A DNA stretch of 64,000 nt, from positions 3,120,501 to 3,184,500 of the forward strand of contig NZ_CP024307.1 in NCBI RefSeq assembly GCF_002944405.1. The letters run 5' to 3'. The stretch comes from Sinorhizobium fredii (GTDB lineage Bacteria > Pseudomonadota > Alphaproteobacteria > Rhizobiales > Rhizobiaceae). This document shows, one piece after another, positions 53,796 through 63,299 of the stretch (the stretch's first letter is position 1; every line of letters begins with the position of its first letter). The translations under genes and the position numbers were made by a program. The notes beneath the pieces were generated by a model, which was not told where the DNA came from, made no database searches, and saw nothing but the letters and a program-made list of their open reading frames with translations.

Positions 53796-53959
53796 GGCGA
53801 CTCTCCGGCATTTTTCTGAAGGCTTTCAGACCCGCGACCTCCAGAACGCGAAGGTCCAGATCGAAATTTTTCGATCCTCGCCTTGAGCTTCGATAGTTGC
53901 GTTTCGGCGGAACCCGTCCTTTGATGCGCTTCACAACTTGCGCCATGTCGGGGAGACGC

Positions 53960-55543
53960 ATGGACGGAACACACCTCTTCGAACTCGGGATCGCGATGTT
54001 CCTCGCGATCATAGCGCTCCATTATGCGGCCCACAGGCTTGGCCTTCCACCGTCGGTCGCATTGCTCGCGGGTGGGGCGATCCTGGCGTTCCTGCCGGGG
54101 CTGCCGGCGATCACCATCGATCCTGAACTCGTGCTCGTCATCTTCCTGCCGCCGCTCCTCCTCGACGGCGCCTGGTCAATCGCGGTTGGCCGCATCCGAC
54201 ACCATATGATGGGTATCGCGTCGCTTGCCGTCGGCGCCGTCTTCTTCACATGCGCCGTCGTGGCCGTGGTCACTCATCTACTCTTCCCCTCGCTTCCTTG
54301 GGCCGCCTGCGCGGCGCTCGGCGCGATCGTGTCACCCCCCGACGCAGTTTCCGCACGAGCCGTCCTGGAGGGTGTGAAGCTGCCCCGGCGGCTCCAGATC
54401 CTGCTCGAAGGAGAGAGTCTCCTGAACGACGCGAGCGGCCTCGTGCTCTTCCGTTTTGCCGTCGCCGCCGCCGCAACGGGGATCTTCAGCCCCCCAGCGG
54501 CGTTGGGCAACTTCCTTCTTCTGGCGGTCGGCGGCGCCACGGTGGGCGCCGTCGTCGGAACGGCATGGGTGAAGCTCGTCAGGCGACTGGGCGACGAATA
54601 CCTTATCATCGCCGCAACGACATTGCTCGCCTGGATCTCCTACCTCCTGGGAGAGATGCTGCATGTCTCCGGCGTCATCGCCACCGTCACCACGGGTCTG
54701 ATCGCGACTTGGCATCAGCACACGGTTCTGTCGGCCGCTACGCGCATGCGGGGGACGTCGTTCTGGACTGTCTTCGTATTCCTGATGGAAGCTGCGGTCT
54801 TCGTATTGATCGGTCTATCGCTGCGGGACGTCGTCGAGCGAAGCGGTGGATTCGGCACGGTGGTCGCGACGATGGGACTGCCGGTCATCGCTGTGCTCAC
54901 CACGCTTGTCATCGCGCGCTTCGCGTGGGTTTTCGGATCCGAGCTTGTGATCAAGCTGCTCAATGCCCTTGGTCTCGCTCGAACGCAACCTCTCGGCGCC
55001 GGCGGCGCAACCGTGCTGAGCTGGGCGGGCGTACGGGGCGTGGTCACGCTCGCTCTCGCGCTCAGCTTGCCGGAAGATTTTCCCGGCCGCGACTTCATCC
55101 TTGTGACGGCATTCGCCGTGATATTTGGAACGGTGCTCGTGCAGGGCACGACGCTCGGACGCGTGATCGCCTGGGCGCAACTCGCTGAGCCGGACTCCGA
55201 AAAGGCGCCTCTGACAATGAGCCAGGCAGAAGCAGCGATGGCCCAAGTCCAGCTTGCCACCATCCAGAGCTTGGCATATGACGCCGAAGGAAACCTCATC
55301 CACCCTCAACTGCTGGAACGATACCAGCGTCGCGCGACGACGATCGTCGACTACGCCGTGCGGACTGAGCATTACCGACCCGCGTTGCATGCCCACTTCG
55401 ACGTCGTACTGGAAGCTGTCGCGACCGGCCGGAGGGAACTGATTCGCCTTCATCGCGCTGGCGAGATAGACGATGAAACGCTTCAGGAACTTGAACGGGA
55501 TCTCGACCTGGAAGAGTTGAGTGCCATCTCTGCAAAAGCATGA
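53960..55543 (+). CDS. CPA1-type Na+/H+ antiporter
   Basis: The 527-residue protein has about twelve membrane helices (residues 5-410) and the sodium/hydrogen exchanger signatures VIFLPPLLLDGAWS, AIVSPPDAVSA, EGESLLNDASGLVLFR (with the ion-binding Asn-Asp) and WAGVRGVVTLALALSLP. A hydrophilic helical tail (about 415-527) would be cytoplasmic. It exchanges Na+ or K+ for protons, in pH and salt adaptation. The ATG at 53960 has GGGGAG five bases upstream; the longer frame from 53897 overlaps remnant sequence. It stands alone, with relic genes on both sides. Confidence 0.92.
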   Translation: MDGTHLFELGIAMFLAIIALHYAAHRLGLPPSVALLAGGAILAFLPGLPAITIDPELVLVIFLPPLLLDGAWSIAVGRIRHHMMGIASLAVGAVFFTCAVVAVVTHLLFPSLPWAACAALGAIVSPPDAVSARAVLEGVKLPRRLQILLEGESLLNDASGLVLFRFAVAAAATGIFSPPAALGNFLLLAVGGATVGAVVGTAWVKLVRRLGDEYLIIAATTLLAWISYLLGEMLHVSGVIATVTTGLIATWHQHTVLSAATRMRGTSFWTVFVFLMEAAVFVLIGLSLRDVVERSGGFGTVVATMGLPVIAVLTTLVIARFAWVFGSELVIKLLNALGLARTQPLGAGGATVLSWAGVRGVVTLALALSLPEDFPGRDFILVTAFAVIFGTVLVQGTTLGRVIAWAQLAEPDSEKAPLTMSQAEAAMAQVQLATIQSLAYDAEGNLIHPQLLERYQRRATTIVDYAVRTEHYRPALHAHFDVVLEAVATGRRELIRLHRAGEIDDETLQELERDLDLEELSAISAKA

Positions 55544-55698
55544 AGTTCACGATGCGTTGGCGGTCGCTTCTGGGGCGACTGCAGACGTTCATCGCCCCCG
55601 AGTGAACTTCCGCTCACCACCCGAAAGGTCACTTCCACGAGGATTATCATTGGGCGGCTTGACGGGTAAGCGCTGCGGCAGTGGAGGGGAGAAAAGCT

Positions 55699-56293
55699 AT
55701 GTCTAGCTGGAACTCGGGCCGCATTATTGGTCAGAAGCCTCCGTTGAAGCCGAAGGAGGTCTGGGCCATCCGAACCCGCCTCCAAATGTCCGGTGCGGTA
55801 CGCGACCTGCGCTGTTCAATCTCGCGATCGACAGCAAATTGCGAGCTTGTGATCTCGTCGCAATTTCAGTTGCCGATGTTGCGATTTCCGGAAGGGTTCG
55901 CGACCGCGCGATCATCATCCAACGGAAAACAGGCCGACCAGTGCAGTTCGAACTGACCGATCAAACGCGGGAGGCTATCGCTGCATGGATTGGAAGTCGC
56001 AGGCTCGGTGAACGGGATTATCTGTTTCCAGCCGCGTGCACGCAAAGCCGCACCTGTCGACGCGGCAATATGGCAGGATCGTCGAGCGCTGGGTGTCGAG
56101 CACCGGGCTTGATCCCGAACGTTACGGCACGCATTCGATAAGACGGACGAAGGCGGCGCACATTTACAAGAAGACAGGCAACTTGCGCGCCGTCCAGCTC
56201 TTGCTCGGCCATAAGAAGCTGGAGAGCACCGTGCAATACCTCGGAATAGAGGTGGACGACGCCTTAGCAATTTCTGAGCAAGTGGAACTCTAG
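55699..56293 (+). pseudogene. Tyrosine recombinase (integrase) broken by two frameshifts
   Basis: Joined across frames, the sequence encodes a small (about 200-residue) tyrosine recombinase. The N-terminal part WNSGRIIGQKPPLKPKEVWA lies in frame 1. After a one-base change near 55812, CDLVAISVADVAISGRVRDR continues, and after another near 56034, HLSTRQYGRIVERWVSSTGL follows. The C-terminal catalytic core keeps THSIRRTKA, LLLGHKKLESTVQYL with the expected His, Arg and Tyr. The size is full for this family of small rhizobial integrases, so the gene was complete before the frameshifts. It is next to the group II intron. Confidence 0.85.
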
Positions 56294-56473
56294 TACTCAA
56301 GGGCCGCATTTCTCGTCGAAGTGCCAACCCGTGAGCCCTGTTGAAGGCAAAAGATCGGTAGAGTCGAGGTGTTGCGCGGGTGGCTGTAGGTCGAGCCTAT
56401 CTGTTTCCGCCCCTTTCGTCTGGCGGTGCCTTGGTGGCTCGACCGTGACTGCCGTTTCCACACCCCGCTCATC

Positions 56474-56506
56474 GAACCGGACATGCAGGTCTCCCGCATC
56501 CGGCTC
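56474..56506 (-). ncRNA. Group II intron domain V
   Basis: The 33-nucleotide element GAGCCGGATGCGG-GAGA-CCTGCATGTCCGGTTC matches the catalytic domain V: lower stem GAGCCGGA with TCCGGTTC, a bulge, an upper stem ending in a GNRA tetraloop. It is intact to the eye, unlike the maturase. It lies 20 bases downstream of the maturase stop. Confidence 0.85.
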
Positions 56507-56526
56507 TCGGACAAGATCTCACGCCT

Positions 56527-57911
56527 TCACCCACGGCACGCCCGTCCAAGTCGGGTCAGACGTACCAGCCCATAGTGCTGGTAAAGGTGCGAGTCTGGAT
56601 AGGACCCACCTCTCTTCCGTCTGGTCTTATGCTTGGAGCGCAGCCACCGGAGCAACCGCACTGCGGTATAGCTGTCGAGCAGCCGATACGCCTTGCTGGT
56701 GGTCCCTACCGAGAAGTAGTTCGCCAGCCGCGCAGCGTGCGGTTCAACTTTGCTATCAGCAGTGTGGTCTCTTGCCATGTAACCTTTCGGTCGGTCAGCG
56801 CGTGGACAGTCTCGACCGCGCGCCTGATGCTTTTCTTCGATGGCCGGTAGCCCAGGCGGGCGTGGCCGGTTATCGGAGAGTACATCCGTCCGAACGTGTA
56901 GCCCAGAAAGTCGAAGTCGCCCTCCGGCGCCTTGCAGATGCGTGTCTTGTCCTCGTTCACCGTCAGCTTCAGCTTGTCCATGGTCATGCGCAGGCACTGG
57001 AGCGCCGCTTCCGCATTGCCCCTCCTGCACAGGATCACGAGGTCGTCGGCGTAGGTGACGAGCCGCGTGCCTAAGCTTTGCTCAAGCCCGAGCTTCTTCC
57101 ATCCCAGCACGAACCGGCGCATTTAGAGGTTCGCCAGCAAGGGTGAGACGGGTGAGCCCTGCGGAATGCCGCGCCGCTTATCCCGCGCCTCCGTCGTTCG
57201 CGTCTTCCGGCCTCGATCATCGGTTTCTTCGACGGGACATTCCAGACACATCTTGATCAAGTGCAGCACCCGCCGATCAACGATCCGGCGCGCCAGCGAC
57301 TTCATCAGTTCTGAATGCGGAACGCTCCCGAAGTAGTCCGCGAGGTCGGCGTCGACGACTTCAGGATGACCACGGAACAGCGTCTCCTCCACCTTGGTCA
57401 CCGCCTGCTGGGCGTTGCGCCCGACACGGTAGGCATAGAGTTCCGGTGGAAGGTCGGCCTCAAAGATCGGTTCCAGCACCAGCATCGCTGCCGTCATGCA
57501 GACCCGATCTCGCACGGTCGAGATGCCCAGCGGCCTGAGTTTGCCGTTGGCCTTCGGTATGAACACGCGTCTGATTGGTTCCGGTCGGTAGGTCTCCTTT
57601 CTGAGCGCAAGCGCCAGTTCACCAAGCCACCGCTCTAGCCCTTACGCTTCGACGTCCGCAAAGTCGCGACCGTCTACCCCCGGTGCGCCCTTGTTCGAGC
57701 GGCACTGAGCATAGGCATGGGCCAGAACATCCTCGCGGCTGATCTTGTCGTACAGGGCGTAGAAGCGGTAGCCGGCTTCTGCCTTCGCTTTCGCGTGTAA
57801 CGCCGTCTGCAGTTTCTGAACACTTGTCGGAGTTGATAGGTTTCCCAATCTCCGGTCCCTCTCCACTTGTTGCGCTCGTCTTGAACTGAGGCCCCTTCCC
57901 TCCACCGGCAT
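56527..57911 (-). pseudogene. Group II intron reverse transcriptase/maturase, two nonsense codons and one frameshift
   Basis: Read on the minus strand, the N-terminus has RSNKGAPGVDGRDF (RT block 0-1), then TAA at 57642-57644 where a Tyr codon is expected. It continues through [35 protein letters not shown] and [16 protein letters not shown] second TAA at 57123-57125 again replaces a Tyr. [11 protein letters not shown] (catalytic YADD) follows. A one-base loss near 56725 shifts the thumb/maturase X domain (LRGW into [20 protein letters not shown]). It ends at 56527. All RT blocks are present, so inactivation is recent compared with deletion-type decay. No functional enzyme can be made. Confidence 0.9.
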
Positions 57912-58344
57912 TACCCGGCTTCTCCGGTACTACGAGCCTCTCCGCCACCCCAGGCCGCCCGGCCTGTCCCTCGCGGGCGTCCGGTTGGTCATCCCTGACC
58001 ACGTCCTGGGGCTTCCCGTGTTGCGTGCGCTTTCCTTGTGTACATGCTGCCGCAACTACCCCGGTGCAGCAGATGGGCTCAAACGTCGCTCAAACTCACC
58101 CATCCATATCAGCCTTCCCCGCAAGGGTTGACGGGTCGGCCTGCACATCGACTTTTTCGAGGGTTGCTCGGCGTTCACTCGCGTTGCGGCCTGCACACTC
58201 GCGCGGTCACCAATTTCGTGACCCGCTAATCGAAGGCTTCAGACATGTCGTCTCCTCCATGCCTGCTCCGATTGATTCCCGGCTGGAGCGGTTGCCGGGT
58301 TCACTTGCACCCACTGGAAAGCGCCGCCTTGGCACGGCGCACAC

Positions 58345-58590
58345 CCAGAGCGGTCGCCCGCCGATCACACATGGAAGGTCCTGTACTGGCACGCAGACTT
58401 CTTTGCCGAGCCGTGGAGCGCGGCGAGAAGTCACCGCTGCCTCCCGGCTTATGCGTGTCGCGTTCGTGACGCATCTATAATGTTATTACGTAACTTTCCA
58501 TTTGACGAATGTAATAACGTAACCTATCGAGGGCGAGACACATGCACTCTGCATCCATCTTCGTCACGGAAAAAATGTTTGGAGGTCTGA
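58345..58590 (+). promoter_or_regulatory. Promoter/operator region of the ABC importer operon
   Basis: Upstream of the binding-protein gene lie GTTATTACGTAAC (58482-58494) and GTAATAACGTAAC (58511-58523), 29 bases apart; their first eight bases are perfect inverted repeats (GTTATTAC and GTAATAAC). A -35-like TTGACG (58502-58507) and a -10-like TATCGA (58525-58530) are 17 bases apart, so the second site would sit in the promoter spacer. The layout fits repression by a dimeric regulator. The palindromes recall Fur-family (for example Zur-type) metalloregulator boxes, but no regulator gene is adjacent. Confidence 0.5.
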
Positions 58591-60111
58591 ATGCGCACAC
58601 TGTTCGTGCTGCTCACTACGGTTGCACTCGGCGTCGCCGCGACGCTCAACCCGGCCCATGCCGAGGTGCTCAAGGTTGCCGGCCCATGGGAGATTACCGG
58701 CATTGATCCGGCCCAGACCGGCTATGTCTTCAGCCGATTGCAAGTCGCCGAAACTCTTGTGACCGCCAACCACAATGGCAAGATCGTGCCCGCGCTTGCG
58801 GATCGGTGGAGCGTCAGCGGCGACGGTCTGACATGGCGCTTTACGCTCCGCGAGAACGCGCGTTTTCATGACGGCACGCCCGTGACGGCGGAAACGGCCG
58901 CCGCTAGCCTGACGCGAGCTCTTGCGGGTGTCGGCGTGCTCTCACAAGCGCCGCTCGCCGAGATCACCAGTGAGGGGCGTGACGTGGTGATCCGGCTGAC
59001 GAAACCATTCTCTGCCCTGCCCGCCTATCTCGTGCATTTCAGCACCATCGTGCTGGCACCCTCTTCATACGATGCGGCCGGCAAAGTCACGCAGATCGTC
59101 GGGTCCGGACCCTACAAGGTGAAGAGCCTTACCGCTCCGGCACGCCTGGAATTGCAGGCCTCCGGCGGGTGGTGGGGCGGCAAGCCCGCGATCGAGGAAG
59201 TCAGCTATCTCGCAGTGGGGCAAGGCGAGACCCGAGCGCTGATGGCGGAAAGCGGTGAAGCCGATCTGGTGTTTTCCATGCTGCCGGTTTCGGTGGATCG
59301 ATTGAAAGCCAATCTGAAACTCGATGTGCAGATTGCCACCATTCCCCGCACGCGCGTTCTCAAGGTCAACGCGGCATCGCCTTTCTTCGACCAGGTCGAG
59401 GAGCGGCAGGCGATCAGCGCAGCGATCGACCGCGTTGGAATCACCAAGGTGATCCTACGCAACGCCGACCTTGCTGCAACCCAGCTTTTCCCGCCTGCGA
59501 TGAAGGGCTGGAATTCCCGCGACATCCCGCCGCTCGTGCGGGACGTCGACCGGGCGAAGGAACTCTTGGCCGCGGCGGGCTGGAAAGCCGGAAGCGACGG
59601 TGTTCTGCAAAAGGATGGCAAGCGGTTCAGCGTGACGCTGCTGACCTATTCCAGTTGGCCCGAACTGCCGCCCATCGCCACGGCACTCCAGGCCCAGCTT
59701 CGACAAGTAGGAATAGAGGTGAAGGTATCCGTGGGTAACAGCTCGGAAATTCCCGCGCGCCATCAGGATGGAACATTGGAGATGGGACTGATCTCCCGGC
59801 TCTACTCCATCGTGCCGGACCCCGTTGGCACACTGCTCCAGGATTATGGTGCCGGTGGCAGCGACTGGGGTTCGATGGGATGGGACAACAAGGAAATCCA
59901 GAGCGTCGTCGAACAACTAGCGGCGACGAGCGATGCGGCGGCCCGCGCTCCGCTTCAGAGCCGGGCCCTGGAGATTCTGCAGCAAGAGCTGCCAAGCATC
60001 CCCATCACCTGGTCGGAGCTCGCCATTGTCTCGAACAAGAGGATCACCGGCGTCACGGTTGATCCGCTTGAAGTGAACTATGGCCTGTCCGCCATCCGTT
60101 GGGCGGAGTAA
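58591..60111 (+). CDS. ABC importer substrate-binding protein (peptide/nickel/opine family 5)
   Basis: The 506-residue protein has a signal peptide (residues 1-24, cut after HAHAE-like PAHA) and the family 5 solute-binding fold. Typical blocks are LADRWSVSGDGLTWRFTLRE, ARFHDGTPVTAE, GSGPYKVKSL and QAISAAIDRVGI. Family members bind di- and oligopeptides, nickel complexes, opines or metallophores. The ATG at 58591 has GGAGGT four bases upstream. It heads a four-gene operon with coupled ends. A 506-residue size is near NikA-type proteins; the ligand cannot be told from sequence alone. Confidence 0.9.
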   Translation: MRTLFVLLTTVALGVAATLNPAHAEVLKVAGPWEITGIDPAQTGYVFSRLQVAETLVTANHNGKIVPALADRWSVSGDGLTWRFTLRENARFHDGTPVTAETAAASLTRALAGVGVLSQAPLAEITSEGRDVVIRLTKPFSALPAYLVHFSTIVLAPSSYDAAGKVTQIVGSGPYKVKSLTAPARLELQASGGWWGGKPAIEEVSYLAVGQGETRALMAESGEADLVFSMLPVSVDRLKANLKLDVQIATIPRTRVLKVNAASPFFDQVEERQAISAAIDRVGITKVILRNADLAATQLFPPAMKGWNSRDIPPLVRDVDRAKELLAAAGWKAGSDGVLQKDGKRFSVTLLTYSSWPELPPIATALQAQLRQVGIEVKVSVGNSSEIPARHQDGTLEMGLISRLYSIVPDPVGTLLQDYGAGGSDWGSMGWDNKEIQSVVEQLAATSDAAARAPLQSRALEILQQELPSIPITWSELAIVSNKRITGVTVDPLEVNYGLSAIRWAE

Positions 60112-60124
60112 CGGGGAGAGCGCG

Positions 60125-61063
60125 ATGCGAAACTTCCTTCTTCCGCGCCTCGTCCAGGCGGTGCTGGTGGCCGTCGTGGTTGGGGCTCTGTGCTTCGTCC
60201 TCATGCGGGTGCTGCCGGGCGATGCCGCCATGCGCATTGCTGCCGGCCGCTACGGGCCGGATGCGCGGATTGCCGAAGCGGCAGAAAAAGTCAGGCTGGA
60301 GCTGGGCCTCGACCGCCCGATGGCGGCCCAGTTCCTCGAGTGGTTAGGCGACCTTCTGCGCCTTGACCTCGGACATTCGCTCGTTACGGGTTCGCCGGTC
60401 GTCCATGAGCTGCAGGTGCAGCTCGGCGCTTCCGTGTGGCTTGCCGCATCGGCGCTGGCGCTGTCGGTTCTCATCGGACCCGTCGTCGGGGTTTTCGCGG
60501 GGTTGAAGCCGGGGAGCGCCATTGACCGTCTGGGCCTCGCAGGTGCGGTGATCTTCCGCGCCATTCCGCCGTTTGTGCTCGGCCTCGTTCTGATGCTGAT
60601 CTTTTCGAAGCAGCTCGGCTGGTTGCCGCCAGCCGGTTTTGGCTCGCCACGTGAGATCCTGCTGCCGGCACTGACGCTCGCTCTTGGGCTCGCCGCCATG
60701 TCGAGCCGGATCACGCGCAATTCGGTCGCTGCGGTCGTAAAAGCACCATACTTCGCCTTCGCCCGATACAAGGGACTGCAGGAATCGGTTGTCGTCCGCC
60801 GGCATGGACTTCGGAACGCCGCGATCCCCATCGTCTCCTATATCGGACTGCAGGCCGTCTACCTGGTCGAAGGGGTTGTCGTCGTGGAATCGCTCTTTGC
60901 CTATCCGGGCATCGGCCACGCCTTGGTCCACGCGGTCGTCGAACGGGACATTCCCATGGTCCAGGGGACGGCGCTGGTGATGGGACTGATGTTCGTCGTC
61001 ATCGCCGCCATTGTCGACCTTCTGACGCATTGGCTCGATCCGCGCGTGAGGAGAACGGCATGA
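60125..61063 (+). CDS. ABC importer permease 1 (DppB/NikB-like)
   Basis: A 312-residue inner-membrane permease with six expected helices. The N-terminal signature is RVLPGDAAMRIAAGRYGPDA, and the EAA-loop-like RYKGLQESVVVRRHGLRNAA lies near residue 215. YLVEGVVVVESLFAYPGIGH follows in the C-terminal part, as in DppB/NikB. It pairs with the next permease. The ATG at 60125 follows GGGGAG at seven bases; a longer frame from 60080 overlaps the binding-protein gene. Confidence 0.92.
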   Translation: MRNFLLPRLVQAVLVAVVVGALCFVLMRVLPGDAAMRIAAGRYGPDARIAEAAEKVRLELGLDRPMAAQFLEWLGDLLRLDLGHSLVTGSPVVHELQVQLGASVWLAASALALSVLIGPVVGVFAGLKPGSAIDRLGLAGAVIFRAIPPFVLGLVLMLIFSKQLGWLPPAGFGSPREILLPALTLALGLAAMSSRITRNSVAAVVKAPYFAFARYKGLQESVVVRRHGLRNAAIPIVSYIGLQAVYLVEGVVVVESLFAYPGIGHALVHAVVERDIPMVQGTALVMGLMFVVIAAIVDLLTHWLDPRVRRTA

Positions 61064-61884
61064 GTACGATCGGCGATCTGTCCTTTGCTCGGCCGAAAGG
61101 GCGACTGACCACGGGGCGCATGTTCGGCGCCGGCATTCTAAGCTTAGTCGGTGGCTTTGCGATCATCGGACCGGCCCTCATTCCTGCCGATCCTGCAGCG
61201 CAGGATTTTAGCGCCAGCCTCGCCCCGATAGGCGGCGACTTCTTGCTTGGAGCCGATCATTACGGCCGCAGCCTCCTCGCGCGCCTCGCCCACGGCGCCC
61301 GTCTTTCCTTCGGCCTCGCTTTCCTGACCATGCTCGCGGCCGCGGTCCCTGGCGTTCTGTTCGGTCTTGCCGCCGCGTGGAAAGGCGGCTGGACGGAGCG
61401 GTTTCTGGAACTGACGGCCACAATTGTGCTGGCACTACCCGGTCTGATGCTGGTGCTGCTGCTGCTAGCCTTCGCGCCCGGCAATTATGGTCCGCTGTTC
61501 CTGGGCATGTCGCTCACCCTTTGGGTCGAGTTCTACCGTGTGACAAAGGCGACGACGAAGACCGTCCTCGCGCAGCCGCATATTGAGGCGGCGCGCATGC
61601 TCGGCTTCGGCTCGCGCTACATCCTCGTCAATCTCGTTCTGCCGGTGATCGCACCGATGATCGGTACGCTTTCGGCCTTTGCCATGGCGACGGCCATCAT
61701 CGCGGTGTCGACATTAAGCGCCATCAGCGTTGGCCTGCAGCCTCCCACGCCTGAACTCGGCAGCATGATCGTGGAGCTCTTGCCGTATTACGCCGAGGCG
61801 CCTGTGCATGTGCTGCTGCCGGCAGCGCTGATCTTCCTGCTGGTGCTTGGCCTTCAATCTCTCGCGCAGGGAGATCATCGATGA
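61060..61884 (+). CDS. ABC importer permease 2 (DppC/NikC-like)
   Basis: The 274-residue permease has an N-terminal helix (about 22-42), a periplasmic GADHYGRSLLARLAHGAR motif typical of DppC/NikC, and five further helices with the EAA-type loop EAARMLGFGSRYILVNLVLP. The ATG at 61060 overlaps the stop of permease 1 by four bases (ATGA), so translation is coupled. Together with permease 1 it forms the channel. Confidence 0.92.
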   Translation: MSTIGDLSFARPKGRLTTGRMFGAGILSLVGGFAIIGPALIPADPAAQDFSASLAPIGGDFLLGADHYGRSLLARLAHGARLSFGLAFLTMLAAAVPGVLFGLAAAWKGGWTERFLELTATIVLALPGLMLVLLLLAFAPGNYGPLFLGMSLTLWVEFYRVTKATTKTVLAQPHIEAARMLGFGSRYILVNLVLPVIAPMIGTLSAFAMATAIIAVSTLSAISVGLQPPTPELGSMIVELLPYYAEAPVHVLLPAALIFLLVLGLQSLAQGDHR

Positions 61885-63299
61885 ACATTCAAGCAACCCC
61901 GGATCTTTCGATCGCCGCCCTGTCGATCGATTCCCCGGCTGGCCGGATCGTATACGATGTCTCCCTTGCGCTCGGACGGGGGCGAGCGCTAACGCTCCTT
62001 GGCGAGAGCGGATCGGGCAAGTCGCTCGTGGCGCAGGCGATCATGGGCAATTTGCCGCCAGGGCTGCGTGCGACGGGGCGCGCGGTCTTCAACGGGACGG
62101 ACCTTCTTGCGGAGACGCCCGCCCAACGACGCCGCCGCTGGGGCCGGAACATTTGCCTGCTGCCGCAGGAGCCGTGGCTGGCGCTGGATCCGAGCATGCG
62201 CGTCCTGCCGCAGGTGGCAGAAATACACCGCTTCGTCAAAGATAAGGATGCCACCCAAAGCGATGCGCTTGCAAGGGAGAACCTCGCCGGGGTTTCCCTC
62301 GCCAATGCGGAAGCGCTTTACCCCTTCCAGATGTCGGGCGGCATGGGACAGCGGGCAGCGATCGCGATGGCGCACGCCGCCGACAGCGAGCTTCTGATCG
62401 CGGACGAGCCGACGAAGGGCCTCGACACGGCGCTGCGGGACTCGGTGACGGCACGCCTGAAACGAGAGGTCGAAGCGGGACGCTTGCTGCTGACCATCAC
62501 CCATGACGTCGCCGTCGCGAGGGCAATCGGCGGCATGATCGGAGTCATGCTCGATGGCCGGCTGGTCGAATACGCTCCCACGGAAAAGCTGCTCCAAGCG
62601 CCCGAGCACGCCTATACGAGAGCGCTTCTCGCCGCCGAGCCGGCAGGGTGGGAACGGAAGGCGTCAACGGCTTCCGGTGAGGTCGTCCTTGCCGGACGCG
62701 GACTGGCAAAGCGTTATGGTAGCAGGACCCTGTTTTCCGATCTGGACATTACGTCCGCCGCCGGCGAGATCGTCTCGATCTTCGGGCCGAGCGGCTGCGG
62801 CAAAACGACAGTCGGCAATATCCTTCTTGGCCTAATCCGGCCTGAGGCCGGAGTGGTCGAGCGCAAGTCGGGGGTGTCGCGGCTCCGCTTTCAGAAGCTC
62901 TATCAGGATCCACCGGCCGCGTTCGCGCCCCATCAGACGATTCGCAAGGGGCTCACCGATCTGGCGCGCCTCCATGCCAAGGAATGGACAGCCGTCGAGG
63001 GGTTGCTGGACCGCGTGCGCCTGCCTAAGAATTTGCTCGATCGTCTGCCCAAAGAGGTCTCGGGCGGGGAGCTACAGCGCTTTGCGTTGCTGCGCGCCCT
63101 GCTGCTGGACCCGGCATTTCTGTTCGCGGACGAGGCGACGTCACGGCTCGATCCCGTCAGCCAGAAAGAGGTGATCACGTGCCTGCAGGACATCGTCAGG
63201 GAAACCGGCCTCGCTGTCCTTTTGGTCACCCACGACCGCGACATCGCCGAAAACATATCGACGCGAATATTAGATATCGAGAACAATAGGACCATATAA
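61881..63299 (+). CDS. ABC importer ATPase, fused double NBD (DppDF/NikDE-like)
   Basis: The 472-residue protein contains two complete nucleotide-binding domains, each otherwise made as a separate protein (NikD and NikE). NBD1 (about 8-255) has Walker A GESGSGKS, signature MSGGMGQR, Walker B LLIADEPTKGLD and switch His ITHDVA. NBD2 (about 265-470) has GPSGCGKT, VSGGELQR, LFADEATSRLD and VTHDRD, and is compact, with a short region between Walker A and signature. No key residue is missing. The start is in an ATGA overlap with permease 2. It completes the importer. Confidence 0.93.
   Translation: MNIQATPDLSIAALSIDSPAGRIVYDVSLALGRGRALTLLGESGSGKSLVAQAIMGNLPPGLRATGRAVFNGTDLLAETPAQRRRRWGRNICLLPQEPWLALDPSMRVLPQVAEIHRFVKDKDATQSDALARENLAGVSLANAEALYPFQMSGGMGQRAAIAMAHAADSELLIADEPTKGLDTALRDSVTARLKREVEAGRLLLTITHDVAVARAIGGMIGVMLDGRLVEYAPTEKLLQAPEHAYTRALLAAEPAGWERKASTASGEVVLAGRGLAKRYGSRTLFSDLDITSAAGEIVSIFGPSGCGKTTVGNILLGLIRPEAGVVERKSGVSRLRFQKLYQDPPAAFAPHQTIRKGLTDLARLHAKEWTAVEGLLDRVRLPKNLLDRLPKEVSGGELQRFALLRALLLDPAFLFADEATSRLDPVSQKEVITCLQDIVRETGLAVLLVTHDRDIAENISTRILDIENNRTI

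Larger units (their letters stand above)
56455..58344 (-). mobile_element. Decayed group II intron
   Basis: A maturase pseudogene (56527-57911) is surrounded by sequence with intron features on the minus strand. The domain V hairpin is at 56474-56506: GAGCCGGATGCGG, tetraloop GAGA, then CCTGCATGTCCGGTTC. About 430 bases upstream of the maturase start is GTGTGCGCCG (from 58344), a plausible GUGYG 5' end. Domain VI starts (GAGCGGGGTGTGGAAAC) but its complementary 3' arm is not found, so the 3' end may be lost. The exact boundaries are estimates. With a broken maturase it can only move if helped in trans. Confidence 0.75.
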
